The position numbers and the translations under genes are program-made. The notes under the pieces are model-generated. The model saw only the letters and a program-made list of their open reading frames with translations, ran no database searches and was not told the DNA's origin. This document shows, piece after piece, positions 25,226 through 38,155 of a stretch of 64,000 bases of DNA (position 1 is its first letter; each line of letters begins with the position of its first letter). The stretch is from Vespa crabro. Lineage: Eukaryota > Arthropoda > Insecta > Hymenoptera > Vespidae. The stretch spans positions 5,038,501-5,102,500 of the forward strand of contig NC_060973.1 in the NCBI RefSeq assembly GCF_910589235.1, in the 5' to 3' direction.

Positions 25226-26731
25226 TTCAATCTTTGGCATACTCGGTAACGAATTTAAATGTCCAAATCGTCACCGAGCCTTCTCGTTGTTTATTTAAGC
25301 CACCGTTTTCACATCTCCCCTTTTGACTCGCCGTCGACGACGAGAGAGTTTATCCTCTCTTCGGTGGAGGCTTAAGCGGACTAAACTAAGTCGAGAAAAT
25401 GACAATGCAACGCCTGTCCTATTCGCGGAAGTAATCGATACATCGAGAAAGTCTTTCGAAAATGATTTTCTATGTTCTTTGGATACGATTTTTTCGAACA
25501 GCAATCTCATTGTACATTTCTTCTATCATTTCGTTCAATTAACTAAATGACGTGATTAACGATATCTGTTCTCTTCGATCGAAAGAATAATCGAAAGTCG
25601 AAAATCAAAAATTGCAAATTGAGTCGATGAATCGAGTAACACGTACTATATATTATTTCTAATATTATGACGTAGGGCCTTTTAATGGAGCAATGGGAAA
25701 TAATAGGTCATACGAAAGGGAGATGTTTCAGCACGCGCAGAGAACACCCTTGGGGTTAATGTTTACTCCGTGGGAAAAGAAAAGAGTCGCTATGCCGATC
25801 TCTAAGATTATTTTGCAAAGCATCAATAGCGTTATCGCCCATGAACTTAGTCGTCTTATAATCGAGCTAAATGGACAATCATAATAAGGCATCACTCTGA
25901 GGGTTAACGTCGAGGAGACAGTATCGCATCTTCATCACGTAAATTGGTTACGCGACTGGATATCTGTCGTGGCGCAATCCAAACGCAACCCCCCGCCCTC
26001 CCAAGGCACCCCGCAGCGACGGAACAGAAAGGGAGTAAATTTCAGGTTCTTTTTCTCTCTTCGTGGGTTACCGTCGACGTGTGGTCGACATCTGGGATAG
26101 CCGGGGCACGTTTTTCCGCAATGCGAACGTAACTACGACGGATCTCTGACTGTGGAAAAGACCATCTCTCTCGACTAGCATCATCCCCTATCATTCCATA
26201 GTCATTGCTATGATCGTCTGCTTAATGCGAATTAAGGATAAACGTATATTTTTTCTTTTCACGTGTTATTAGTACGGACAATGACAGCGAACCCGTTTCA
26301 GGACTACGAAGGACTATTTTAGCCTAAAGATTATCATTTCTTTCAAAAAAATATAGAAAGCATAATTGTCTTTTTCTATCGAAAAGGAAAAGGAACGAGC
26401 ACTGACATCGAATAAGAGTTTCTTGTCAAAATCTCCTCGTGAGAAAGAGATTTTACAAAGCTAAAAGTATTTACTTGTTCGAGCTCTATTAGAGAAAACT
26501 AATTCGTATGTCATCGCGTCGATACAGAAGAAAAGTATCTGAGCACTTAAACTTTCCCGCGATCCTTCAAAAGTGCAAGCGAGGATAGCATAGAAGAAAA
26601 GACTAGATCCCTTCCTGCAAGATGGGTGCTCGGCTCTAGGCGCCAGTCTCTTTTTACCGAATTGCACGACTGACAGTGCATGACGATTTACGATTTTTCT
26701 TCGACTTTCTTTCTATCGTTGCGCAACGAGT

Positions 26732-26732
<1 letters not shown>

Positions 26733-26779
<47 letters not shown>
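26733..26779. repeat. (GA)n microsatellite
   Basis: About 23 uninterrupted GA units in the interval upstream of Hand. Confidence 0.95.
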
Positions 26780-26780
<1 letters not shown>

Positions 26781-27027
26781 GACGAGTCTCTGACCGCGCT
26801 GACGTAGGTAGTTGAAAAGTCTCCTTCGTCCTCATGTGCAAACACTTGAGGCGCCTCACCCCCACCCTCTTTTCTTTATAAGCGCCTCTTCGTCTTTTAT
26901 CTCCTTCGCACCCATCGCTACGAAGATAATAAACTTTCTTCCTTTTTCGCAAAGCGATCGCGCGATAATAGACTTGGCATTCTTCATACCTTCTTTAATG
27001 TTAAACGCTAATTCTACCAAGTTATTT

Positions 27028-27054
27028 ACGGATAGTATATATATATACTATCCG

Positions 27055-27106
<52 letters not shown>
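27028..27106. repeat. 28-bp perfect palindrome followed by (TA)n
   Basis: A 14-base arm ACGGATAGTATATA and its reverse complement (27028-27055) precede ~50 bp of TA repeat. Confidence 0.9.
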
Positions 27107-27109
<3 letters not shown>

Positions 27110-28914
27110 CTTATTAATTAAAATATGAAATAAAGTAAGAATATGACAGGATAAACTTGCGACATAATCTTTCCTCCATTTTACATTTTGGAGAGACATT
27201 TTTTGTATATTTTTTAAGTAGTTATGCGAAACGGTGGGCTAATTCGTTGACAGCGATTCGAAGGCGTCGCGTGACGATTTATTGACAATGATGTACCGTG
27301 ACAGACTCGGCGAGCTAGACTTTTTGCCATCTTGAGAGGCACTACCCTGGGAAAAAGGCAGATAAAGCCACTTAAGGCTCCACCGAACTCGGAGCGAACG
27401 CTCGGTACATTCGTGTGCGGCGTACTGCCTCTCTATTTTCAGCTCTTTTTGCTGCTAATTAGAGCCATTCTAGAGGAGAACGGAATGAATTTTTATCGGT
27501 TTATTTCTCTCTTTCTCCCTCTCTCTCTCTCTCTGTCTCTCGAAGACACTTGAAGTCATGAGGCGCATGTATTTCAAGCGCGATCCACTCTTTGAGTTTT
27601 CGACTAATCGTTAGTCTAATTCTTAATTAGATGAGACCTTCAAATGTCTGCGAATAATAATAATAAAAAAAAAATATTTGTTAGCTAATTAAAAAAAGAT
27701 ATGCTATATTAACGTCTAAGGAACATAAAAAATATACGCATAATATTAACGTAAAGTGTATCAACTAATCTCATTTTCCCTTTTAGCATAGAATTTTTCC
27801 TAAAAAAATCTTTTTCTTTTTTACGATCCATAGGTAATACCGAAGGTCTTGCGAGCGTCAAGAAGATTGTTTACGAATCAACGGGACTGAGAATTTACAA
27901 AGGAAGACAGATCGGGTCGTTAAAAAATGATTTAAGCACAGATCTTCTCGGAAGGAAATACTCCTTTTTTTTCCTCTTCTTCTTCTCCTCCTCCCACGTA
28001 GTATTGTGTTTATGTATCCGACACGTACGAAGATGCGTTACATTTTCGACTTTACATCGCATATCGTTTTCCTCTTTCTTAGCAGCTTCTTCGGCTACCG
28101 AAGAACCGTCGGTCGTCGGCGTTTCTTGTAATACGATACCTTTTAAATTTTTATTAACCCAAATTAGGGATACGTTTGCTCAGATACGTAACAACGAGCT
28201 ACTGTGCATTCTTTGAGATCTTAAGGATTCTTCTGTTTTTATTACTTTCGATACGAAATATGACCATTGTCGTATTTCTTTTTCTATGCAACTATTTCGT
28301 CTTAAATTCTAATAATGTCAAATATTCGTCTATGCTCATCGATGATGATTATTTGAAAAAGTTCAATTGTTACAAATTTCTAAAGTTCTTTCTAAGATGG
28401 CACGTGCGTGGAGCAGACACGGTCCGTTCGTTTTATGAATGAACACCGGGTTACGACAGAGCGAAGGAAAGATCGTAGTAAGCAAAATCCAAAAGGGAGA
28501 AGTTGGTGGCGGTGACGATGGTAGTAGTAGTAGTAGTTGTAATAGTAGTAGTAGCCTGGCCTTTCTTAACGAGCCTGCGGTAGCTTATGATATACAGAAG
28601 ACACGTGCACGTAGCCGAGTATTTACATCCCCTTTGGTTCGTCGCACCGGAACGGAAGACTGAAACAGAAGGCTCAAGCTTTGAACGGAAGAAGAAGAAG
28701 AAGAAGAAGAAGAACCAAGCCTCTTCGATAACTGCTTCCTTTCTTGATGAACTCAACTTTCGAGTTGGTTACTTTCACAAATGATAATCCTCGTTTCCGT
28801 TTTGATCTAAGTTTTCATTTACTTTTGATATAAGAAAGCATCTTTTAAGGGAATTTACAAAAAGATCTGTTTATATTGATATTAGCATAAAGAGAAGATT
28901 TAAAAGAGAGGAAA

Positions 28915-28945
<31 letters not shown>

Positions 28946-29348
28946 AATTTTTCGTCAAAAGAAATTAACCGAGCTCGGATCAACGATCAACGCGCTTATA
29001 TATCTTCTACGTTTGGTTTCGCTATAAGGACGACGGCTTATTTAGAAGAATATTATTCTTCTCAGATTTGATCACTTACTAACAATTGTCTCGATTAGTT
29101 CATCATCACGCGGTATATTTTTTTTCCTTTTTGGCTGCCTCTCAAATTTGTTTTCTCTCGACTTTCTCGATATCGAAGAGCAACAACATCGAGTCGACTA
29201 CGTTCGCGTTTCTATAGAAGCCTCCATTAATACTCGGTAACGCAATAAACTATATTTAGGGGGCGGCATGGCGTACGCGCGGTATGATTTGATATCTCGT
29301 GAAACGCCACATGGCCCCCTGAATTTCTCCCTTCGCTTCTTGCTTCTT

Positions 29349-29352
<4 letters not shown>

Positions 29353-29401
<49 letters not shown>
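29353..29401. repeat. (CT)n microsatellite
   Basis: About 24 CT units. Confidence 0.95.
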
Positions 29402-29402
<1 letters not shown>

Positions 29403-30298
29403 GGATTTTACCGTTTACTTCGGTCTCCTGACTCCTCCTCGGTTCTCCGTTAAGTAATTAATTTTTTAATCGACCGCCGAAGAAATGCGTTATGATATCG
29501 ACTACCTTTTTTTATCGCTAGCTCATGCACGAAAGAAAGAGAGACGTATATAAATCGATAAAAATTCCAAAATAGTAGTAGATAAGCTCTTTTACATTTC
29601 ACAAATACTATTATTAATTAAGAAATCAATGAAAGAAACATCCGTTTTTTGTCAAATATCGTAGTTAAGGAGAAAGTTAGAATTGAGAGAAAGAAGAAAA
29701 AGGGAGAAGGAAGCACGTGTCATCGACGGAAAAATAAATAAATTTCGGTAGCTGTGCAGAGAGAAAGCACAGAAACATGGAACATTGAAAGAGCGCGCGC
29801 GCGTGTGTGTGCGAGAGAGAGAGAGAGAGAGAGCGTAGTCAAACCTCCTGTTTGCGTCTATCGGTGCTGCTATTCGAGAAGGAAAAAATGGCCTACTTAA
29901 CGGCGAGAATAATAATTAGTCAAGGTGTCGATGTATCGTTAGACTTCCGGAAACGACGAGCCACGAGACCGGCACGCGTGCTTTGTGTATTCCTTCGATA
30001 AACATATTTTTCCCTAAACATTCTCCAACGTCATAGCAAACGAGTGACCTAATTATTAGTACGTTAAAATATTCATTGATTCTTCTAATTATCAGGACCA
30101 ATAGGCGATCCTGATAAACATAACAATATTTATACGAGCCAATGAGTTGTTTCGATTGTTATTAATTAATTATATAATAACATACAAAGAAAATTTCGTT
30201 CTCGGTTCTCGCAGAGAATGTAGGAATGAAAAGAAGAACATTATAAATCATGCTGGAATGGTTTCTGCGGTTTTCCAGAGCTGACACGTACGGTGGGA

Positions 30299-30329
30299 GC
30301 GATTAGAAGCGATTAGAGGCGATTAGAGG
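30299..30329. repeat. Short tandem repeat of a 10-bp unit (GCGATTAGAG)
   Basis: Three consecutive copies, with one substitution in the first (GCGATTAGAA). Confidence 0.8.
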
Positions 30330-32180
30330 TGTTCTGGATTGCGTCGCGGTAACGCAAAAGTGACTACGCACCCCTGGACTACAACTAGCTGCCTTTCAAG
30401 AAGCGAGAGTAAGAGCGTCAGCCCCTTTTACACCCCCGGAAAAGCAGAAACCGAACCTCTCTCTCTCTCTTACTCTTTCAAGGGGACCGCCGTTCCGATT
30501 GCTGTGAAAGAGCTGATTCGACTGCGCCATTCATCTTCGGCCCCTCCTTTGTTCCTCTTACCCAAACTATCACGATTATTGCTTTATTACTTAATTTAAT
30601 GAATGATGGAAAGTAGGCGCCTACTCCAACAATTTATTTTCTCACTTATACTTGAAGCTTTTCCTGTGATCTTGATCAAAATGTCATTTGTTCAGGCCAA
30701 GTTACGAGTTATGTTTTTATGCTTTTGGTTGAAGGTAAGCGTGGCAGCGGAGCATCAAAGAGACGAGAATTAATCGTCATATAAGTGCTTCTGCAATCTT
30801 TGCGGCATTTTCCTTTGACGGAATCTCGTGCTCTGTCAAGAAGCAGCTCCCTGCCACGGTCGGTCGGCCACTCGACCAATCACTTTCTCCTCCTATCTTA
30901 GTATGGCGAAGTAAGTGTCTAAAAAAAGGATAAGTCCAAGTTGTGTTCGTCTGAGGTATTCCGGAAGTTTGTGGGTCCGCTATGATGATAATAAAAAAAA
31001 AAAGAAAAAGAAAAAGAAAAAACAAAAAAAAAAGAGAAGAGATCGGCAAAAAAGAGAAAAAAAATCTCGGCCCTAGACAAGAAATTCATTTTTTTTTGTT
31101 TCCTTTTAATCGTAACGCCGTAACGAGAACGATCACGATCGTTCTAAATGCATCCACGAGTGCTATCTGTTATCTTTTGAAAATAAAAAGCCAGATGCCC
31201 TTGCCTATCGGCCAGGGCTCATCCATTTCTTTCTTTCTTTTTTTTTTTTTTTCTAACTTTGCTGCAATCTGAACGTTAATAATAAAGCACTTGATCGGTT
31301 TTACGAAGAACAGTGATGGAACGACATGACGTAATTTCGATGATCGTTAAGGTATGATCTCGAAGACAAATTCTTCCTTTTTTCTCTCTTTTTTTTTCAT
31401 ATAAAAAACGAAGGGCGGAAGTTGGCCTTATTTATGCGAGCAGGTTGTTCGGCCAATGAAACGGTCCCTTCGGGACTCTTGCTACCGGTCTCAGTGAAAT
31501 CCCTTTGACGAAATTTTGTTTCTCTTTGCTTCTTTTTTTTCTAAAGATCAACCACCCGCCAACGGATATGACGATTAATTCGATTAGGAATAAACGTCGA
31601 AGAAATTAGATCGGCTTTTCGTCTCGATCGATCGTAAATCTTAAAATCCTATCTCGAGGTCGTCGTCGTCGTCGTTGAGGACGAAAAGAGGCGCGCGCGC
31701 GCAGGGTGGAGGGCACGGACGTATCGCCCGTTCAATTTGCTAATTGAATCGGAAGCACGAGAGGCTACAGCTTGGCAGGCAGCATCTCGACAGGGAGAGA
31801 GACCCTCCACGGAGGCGTAGACGAAACCGAGCTCCGCCCTTGCGATCCCACCCATGATCTCGTTCGCCAGACGACCTTGAGAGCTTTAGCTTCCATGTCG
31901 GTTGGCAGAGTACTCGGTGATCATCCTTCTCAGTGACCCCGCGACTGCATCCGAAAGCGCATCATCGATTCGATGAAGCAACCATTCGCGAGAGAATGAT
32001 ATTCCGTATTCACTGATATTCCATACGCCAACCAGACTCCTTCCTATTTTGCGCGTTATAATTCGCGACACTGTGATAAATCTTTTTACGTTTATTATCT
32101 TGTGAAATTATATTTTTGTTCATCCTTGTGTGTGTTGTCATCGAAAAATCGTGCAAGATCACGCAATCGTGATCGCGAAA

Positions 32181-32699
32181 ATGCTCGGTGGATTCGACGC
32201 TCAATCGGACTATTATCCACAGTGGCATCAACCGTGCAATTATGTCACCCAGCTTCCTTACGGTACGTTTGACTTTTCACTCATTATCACGAGTTTTCGT
32301 TTTTTTCTCTCATTTACAAAGGAAAATGTTTTTCAATCTATAAACGTAATCGTTTGATCCTCCTCCAGGTCCACTCGGTGGTCCAGACTCGGATAACCAA
32401 TCGACGTATTGGGGGGCGGATTCCGGTATCTCTGGTGGTAGTTCGGGCGCAGGAAGCCCGACGGCCTCTACGCCACCTCTGATAGAAGAGATCGGTGTTC
32501 AGGATTCAAATTACTCAGCTCTTCAACAATACGTGCATCCAAGCGCGAACGGTGCACAACATTACTCTACTTTGTTGTACCCACAACAACAGCACCATCA
32601 TCATCATCATCATCATCATCACCATCATCCTCATCATCAGCAGCATCCTCATCATCAAGAAACGCATCATCAGCAACAACAAACGCAGCAGCAGCAGCC

Positions 32700-32789
<90 letters not shown>

Positions 32790-33689
32790 GCAACAACAAC
32801 AGCAGCAGCACAATCAACGTAGAGGGGACGAATTTACGATGGCCGGTGTCGGAGGTGCCGGTGGTTCAGCAGTTTCGTTAAATGGCGTCGGCGTCGGTGT
32901 CGGCGTCGGCGTCGGCGTCGGATCTCTTCAGCAACATCTTCAGCATCAAGTTGCAAGAGAGGGCAACCCGATGGTTAGACCTAAACGCCGTAATACAGCT
33001 AATAAAAAAGAGAGAAGACGCACTCAGAGCATTAACAATGCTTTCGCGGATCTAAGGGATTGCATTCCGAATGTACCGGCGGACACGAAGCTCTCGAAGA
33101 TAAAGACATTGAGGCTCGCTGCCTCATATATCGGATATTTGATGGCCGTATTGGAAAGCGACGAAAGCGAGGAGCCTCAAACTTTCCGCGCCGAGATACT
33201 GTCCAACGGTAGGAGAAACAAGAACGCCCAATCGAGTCAGGTGAGTTTGAATTTGAAACATTGACTCTTCCACTCCGATGAATTTAGACCGTTCGTCTAG
33301 CGAGACGTGTTCCTCTTAGAGCAACTTAACGCTCTAGCCAGCTAACTTGAAATGAGATTTATACTGCTCGTAAACGTTCGACTTGCTTGTCTCGACTAAT
33401 TTGTTGCCTTCTCCCGACTTGTCACTAAATCTTCTGGCCACGATAATAGGACGAGGACGAGATGTAATGTATTTCGTACTTCTTCATTATTTTCTAACCT
33501 TTTCTAATCTAATGGAGCAAGAGTTAAATTAGTACTCTCGAGCGGCCGAGGACCTTTCTTCTTAAATCTCTCTCATAAATGCTTTCGGTAAGCGTTACTC
33601 CAAACTAAACATTGGCCTCTTTAATCGGGAAGAGATTCCCCCCTACGAGACTCGACCTTAAATCCATCGACGTGCCTCTGAGACGCGTC

Positions 33690-33734
<45 letters not shown>

Positions 33735-34467
33735 CGCGCGCGCGAGAAGGGGAAAGAGGGAGAGGGAAGAAAAAAATGTTCATTGCATCGAATTCAAGTG
33801 GTTAATATACGGTCAACTCGCGGATCCACAAATTTTTTTTCTTCGCGTTAATCGTAGAAAAAAGAGAATCGGGATCCGCACGAAATTATACGGAGTCAAG
33901 TCGAACGTTTCAACGAAAGATAAAGAAAACTCGTCGTTTTTATCGATGAATTCTTTTAATCCAAACATTTTTTGGTTTCTCCCGAAAGTGTCCATGAACG
34001 TGACCGTCGCGTCGGATCGTCGAATTGGCTTCATTAAATTTAATACCGGCGCGTGGAAATATTTTTCTTTCGACCCTACGCTTTGTGGTTTATCCAATTT
34101 TCCATCTGGCTGTACCACCCACGAAGAGTCTTCCTTTTAAATCGAATCCTATCGTTATTCGTGACCGCATCATCGATTTTACCGAACTTTGCTTAGTTTT
34201 TTCATTGACATTCCTTACACAAGCAAAGCATATGTGTCGGTCAGCTAACGTAACTATCGTTATTTTGTTGCTTCACGTTCGAATTCGAGAACATTGTCAT
34301 TTTTTTGTTCTTTTCGTTTCTTGTACTTTCAGAGCGAGACGTGTTTGCAATCTATTTCGAACGTAGCTCACGAAGAATCGTCCAAGAGCAAAGGCCGAAC
34401 GGGATGGCCGCAACACATGTGGGCCCTGGAATTGAAGCAAGAATCGCCGACGAATCAAATGCAATAA
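32181..34467 (+). CDS. Hand: Hand, bHLH transcription factor
   Basis: A class B bHLH regulator of heart, visceral muscle and lymph-gland lineages in insects (family knowledge). Three coding exons, 32181-32262, 32369-33240 and 34333-34467, give 362 residues with phases 1 and 0 consistent. The bHLH (~234-290) has a basic region with NTANKKERRRTQSINNAF and a helix-loop-helix with CIPNVPADTKLSKIKTLRLA, nearly identical to vertebrate HAND. The third exon supplies the conserved C-terminal tail GRTGWPQHMWALELKQ, which confirms the exon join. Low-complexity inserts precede the bHLH: 12 His (103-114), 36 uninterrupted Gln (139-174, mostly CAA), and a Gly-Val repeat encoded by (GTCGGC)n. The start ATG at 32181 is preceded by no in-frame ATG nearby. 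It sits in a large gene-poor region, as expected for a developmental regulator. Confidence 0.96.
32701..32808 (+). repeat. Hand: (CAA/CAG)36 polyglutamine-encoding tract in Hand
   Basis: 36 consecutive Gln codons, 32 of them CAA. Just upstream, imperfect CAT repeats encode poly-His (32593-32628). The long stretch of pure CAA is likely to vary in length between individuals. Confidence 0.97.
33241..34332 (+). other. Hand: Second intron of Hand
   Basis: A 1.1-kb intron, donor GTGAGT and acceptor TTTCAG. It contains a (GA)n run at ~33696-33733 and no recognised exon. Confidence 0.85.
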
Positions 34468-34659
34468 ATCAAAGATCGAAAAACTCATTATTTGACGTTC
34501 GCCTTAGGACGGATAAAAAATTTATTTATAAACGATTATTGTAAAAATGAAAGAAATCTCTCGCGCGTTGTACATATTTCGCGTTTAAATTTATGTGTAA
34601 ATAGAGAATGCTCGTTGCTTTTAGCTGCTCGTCAATTTAGCATATCGTTACAAGGAAAA

Positions 34660-34694
<35 letters not shown>

Positions 34695-36183
34695 AAAGAG
34701 GATAATAACGGTTTGCGGTCTTCCTGACATTTAATAATTTGTAAGCGAGTTTAGATAAATACTTGATCTCTTTGAGAATCCTTTCTATTATTAAGAATCC
34801 TCGCTCTTTGATTCGTTTGTAAACTTTTGTATAAAGCACCGTTAACCCTTAAAGGCTATCATAGCTGTAATTTCACTCCATGCGAATTTTCTTAAAAAAC
34901 GAAACGACTTGTACGACGGACAATGTTTTGCCTATTTATTCAGACTATCAGAAATGACAACGTTATCGTAAAACATATCAGTTTTCTCGCATACTTTTCT
35001 ATACCTAAATATAAGAACAACAAAAAAAAAAAGAAAGTTAATTCGGTCTGATATTTGGTGATAGCTTTTAAGTCTTAAAGTCCTGTAAAAGATATCAATC
35101 GGCAATAATAAAAACGTCGTATCACCAAGATTTCTATCGCTATTTATTCTATCACACGTCATCTTGATTTACTTTTTCACACGTGCCCGCAAATGCAGGA
35201 AGTTGAGTTGCAGTTTCTTCCAAAAATTTTTACGACACAAACGTGCCTTCTACGAGCATGCTGCACGCTGAGAAATCATTGTCCAAGACAGTCGGGTCTC
35301 GGGTTTCTTCGATGTCCTGGCGCCACTACTTTGGCGCTGTCTCTTCGTCGCTCCGATAGGTCCCTATTCCTGTCGTAAAAAGAAGAAACGAAAAAGGAAG
35401 AAAAAAAAAGAAGAGAACGAGAAACATGTTCCTCCGTCGACACGCAATAACGTAACGACCTTCGATCTCGATACCCGTAACTTTGAGAAAATTGAACAAA
35501 CTTGACATCAAAGTGTCCCTTCGCGGAATCATTTTCACATTTTCTACGTACGCAATCCAAGTGTATACGTATTTACAAAATGAGTCATAATCTTTACGAA
35601 CGCGAGATATCTCGTCGATCGTTCGTAACGCGTTAAGAGCGAAGTCAAAGTGTCATCATTATGAGTTATACTCGATTAAAAAGTATCGCATAACGATCTC
35701 TCTCGACGACTCGCTAACGGGAGACTAAATATTTGCGGGCATCGAATCGAGCTCGTTCGACGGACATTGTGTCGAAGATTATGAGGAGTTCGCTTTGTAA
35801 ATACATCGACGGCCTATCTTAAATCTTAGTTTGTCGTTTGTCATTTATTTATTGTAATCGGTAAAGAGTTTATCACTGCACCGTATCATCATCGTATATT
35901 TATTCTGATCTTCTTTCATCGACGCGTTAGACGAATTTGAAAATGATACTTACTATCAACATAGCCTCGATACGTTTCATTTAACGTCACCTAGATCCCT
36001 CGTGAACGTTTTTTAATCGTGGAGAAGGAAAGAGCACCAAAGAGATATATGGTAAGGAAGCCAATGGAAGGTGTTAAACGCAGGAGAGAAGGTGAAACTT
36101 TGTAAACTTGTGCTTTGACGAAGCCCAGAACACCTCCCGTAGTCGGACGTTGCGGTGTAAACACTCCTGCGTTACCTAAAGAA

Positions 36184-36235
36184 CTTGGTTATTCTCGGTA
36201 GCATCCCGAAGTGATGCTGCCTGAGATAAGCAAAG
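36184..36235. ncRNA. Candidate pre-miRNA-like hairpin (strand unknown)
   Basis: The left arm 36184-36205 (ending CTCGGTAGCATC) pairs with the right arm 36213-36235 (starting GATGCTGCCTGAG). The stem is about 20 bp with small bulges and a G-U pair, and the loop has seven bases. It lies in a block of higher complexity and GC than its surroundings. A second inverted repeat (AACGCAGGAG at 36077-36086 and CTCCTGCGTT at 36164-36173) is just upstream. I do not recognise a known miRNA seed. It could be a structured RNA, a regulatory DNA element or chance. Confidence 0.3.
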
Positions 36236-37424
36236 CGCCTCCTCCGAATCCGTGAAAACGAAAGGGTCGGTAAAGGCTGATCGAGCTCGTGGAAAGATTA
36301 AGTTACGCTCTTTGAAAATCTTTTCATATATTACCATCGAGCGACACTTTAATATCCGAATTGTAATTAAAATTTTTAATCGTCATTAAGATCGTATATC
36401 TCTCTAGATCCTACCTTATTCTCTTTCTATTGTCTGAACATTGCGTGGACCAAGACTTAGAGCATCTGTAAAGATACGATCGCAAGAATGTTGCGGATGT
36501 CAATTTTCTATCGTTTAATTAATCTCGACTATCAACCGCACTCTTAATAGGAATAATATAATTCATACGATGTGGGAACGTCTCGGATACGTTCTTGTCG
36601 AGTAATCTTCTCGGTATGTAAAGAGAAAACGACGTCAACAATAACAATAACAACAACAACAACAATAGCACCAAACCACGAATGTTTATTTGCTTTGACG
36701 AGTATCAAAAGAGTATACATACGTACATGTGTATGTACGTAAATGTAAGGAGCTGCGCAGCCACTTAAATCCCATTGAAAAAACGCATCGGTCCGCATGT
36801 ACGGAGGACCTTCTTCGATCGTGCGAGATGCGTTTTGGCCGTTCCATCGACATGTATATTGTTTCAACCATGACAAAATATCGCGTCCTTTTGGATTTCG
36901 TAAGAGACATTATATCAAAAAGAGAGAGAAAGAGAGAGAATTGTAAACTCGACAAAGATGTCGCGAGACGTGAGCTAACGCTAAAAGCTATAATACCACT
37001 TGCGATATGTATTGTAATTTTGCGTAAAAAAAACAAAGAAAAAAGTAAAGAAAAAAAAATGTAATCAAATTCTGTAACAAAAAAGTAACGAAAAGAACGT
37101 TGAATAAAAGATACAACAAAAGTAATTACTTCACGAAATGTACAACGTAGACGTGTTCATACGGAAAATAAAGGAAATAAAATAACAAGTAAATCCGTTT
37201 AGCTCGACGACCTTTTTCGAAATGCCGCAGAGAAGCAAAGATCGGTCTCTTATATAGCAACGGGAGGAGTCAATCTCGTAGACTCACAAATTGAATTGGA
37301 TAACCGAGAGATTTGCCCTTTGCTTTCGAATGGAGTAACGCTTTTCATTTATCGCGCTGTATGGGGTGCGACAAATGCGCACGTTTCACGATGAGAATCC
37401 ATTTTATCGAGAGTTTCGAAGAAA

Positions 37425-37530
37425 TCTGAATATATATATATATATATAATATCATACGTATATATCTGAATATATATATATATATAATATAATACGTATA
37501 TATCTGAATATATATATAATATAATATAAT

Positions 37531-37560
<30 letters not shown>
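37425..37560. repeat. TA-rich minisatellite, ~40-bp unit, three copies, then (TA)n
   Basis: Units start with TCTGAATATA at 37425, 37465 and 37503. The first two contain ATACGTATATA and the last grades into plain TA repeat. Confidence 0.8.
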
Positions 37561-37565
<5 letters not shown>

Positions 37566-38057
37566 GTATTATATTGTATATTGCAACGTTCTAGAGATGA
37601 CATTAACATTATTTTATAGATGAATTAAAATTATATACAATCGAAAATAATTAAACGCGAACGTTTCAACGAATATGTATCGATTGTTTGAAATTTTCTT
37701 CATTTAGATAATTCTAAATAAATAAAAATTCTTTCTGTAAGTATACAAAATATATTCGGCAATAACGGATAGCAAGAACACGGAAAGGAAAGTGAAACGT
37801 GGGTAGGAGAGCTCAAAAGCAAGAAGGAAAGAGAAACGAATTCTCATTACGTATGGAAGAGCGTAACTTTTGATTCAAATGGAGAGTAATCGCCACGACG
37901 CTCACCGAGATTACCCCCGTGGGATTGTTCGATATTCTTTCTCTCTCTTTCTCTCTCTTTATCTCTCTTAGCACATTATTCCTTCGATAAGATCGAAGAG
38001 AACGCAAAGGGTGAGGGTGATACCGTGACAACGCCCGGTGATACCTCGACGCAACCG

Positions 38058-38064
38058 TATAAAA
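38058..38064 (+). promoter_or_regulatory. Candidate TATA box of the PBAN/pyrokinin gene
   Basis: TATAAAA, in a local non-repeat context, 98 bp before the ATG at 38156. The predicted start of transcription would be about 38088-38095, leaving a ~65-base 5' UTR. This is a visual match only. Confidence 0.5.
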
Positions 38065-38155
38065 CCTCAGGATCGCTGCTGTATCGGCACCAATCTGTTC
38101 CGAGAGCTTCTCGAGGAAACTGTGACAAGTAACAACATCCAACACGGGAGAAGAG

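Larger units (their letters stand above)
24321..32180. other. 7.9-kb gene-poor interval upstream of Hand
   Basis: No supported protein gene. The left part should contain the 3' UTR of the NRF-6-like gene; the right part the Hand promoter and 5' UTR. It contains a perfect 30-bp palindrome (25196-25225), a GC-rich patch (~25975-26025), (GA)n at 26733-26779, a 28-bp palindrome followed by (TA)n at 27028-27106, (CT)n at 29353-29401 and GC/GT/GA runs at ~29794-29833. Open frames here are short or low in complexity. Confidence 0.55.
34468..38155. other. Hand 3' UTR and interval before the neuropeptide gene
   Basis: No supported coding sequence. It contains GA-rich runs (~34660-34695), a less AT-rich block at about 36060-36290 with two sets of inverted repeats (see the hairpin entry), an (AAC)n tract (~36639-36665), a ~40-bp TA-rich minisatellite (37425-37560) and the candidate neuropeptide promoter at the right end. 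Confidence 0.55.

Noticed and set aside
31649..31855. 68-residue minus-strand open frame upstream of Hand
   Set aside because: Ends in poly-Thr from a CGT repeat; no known motif; probably promoter or 5' UTR DNA.
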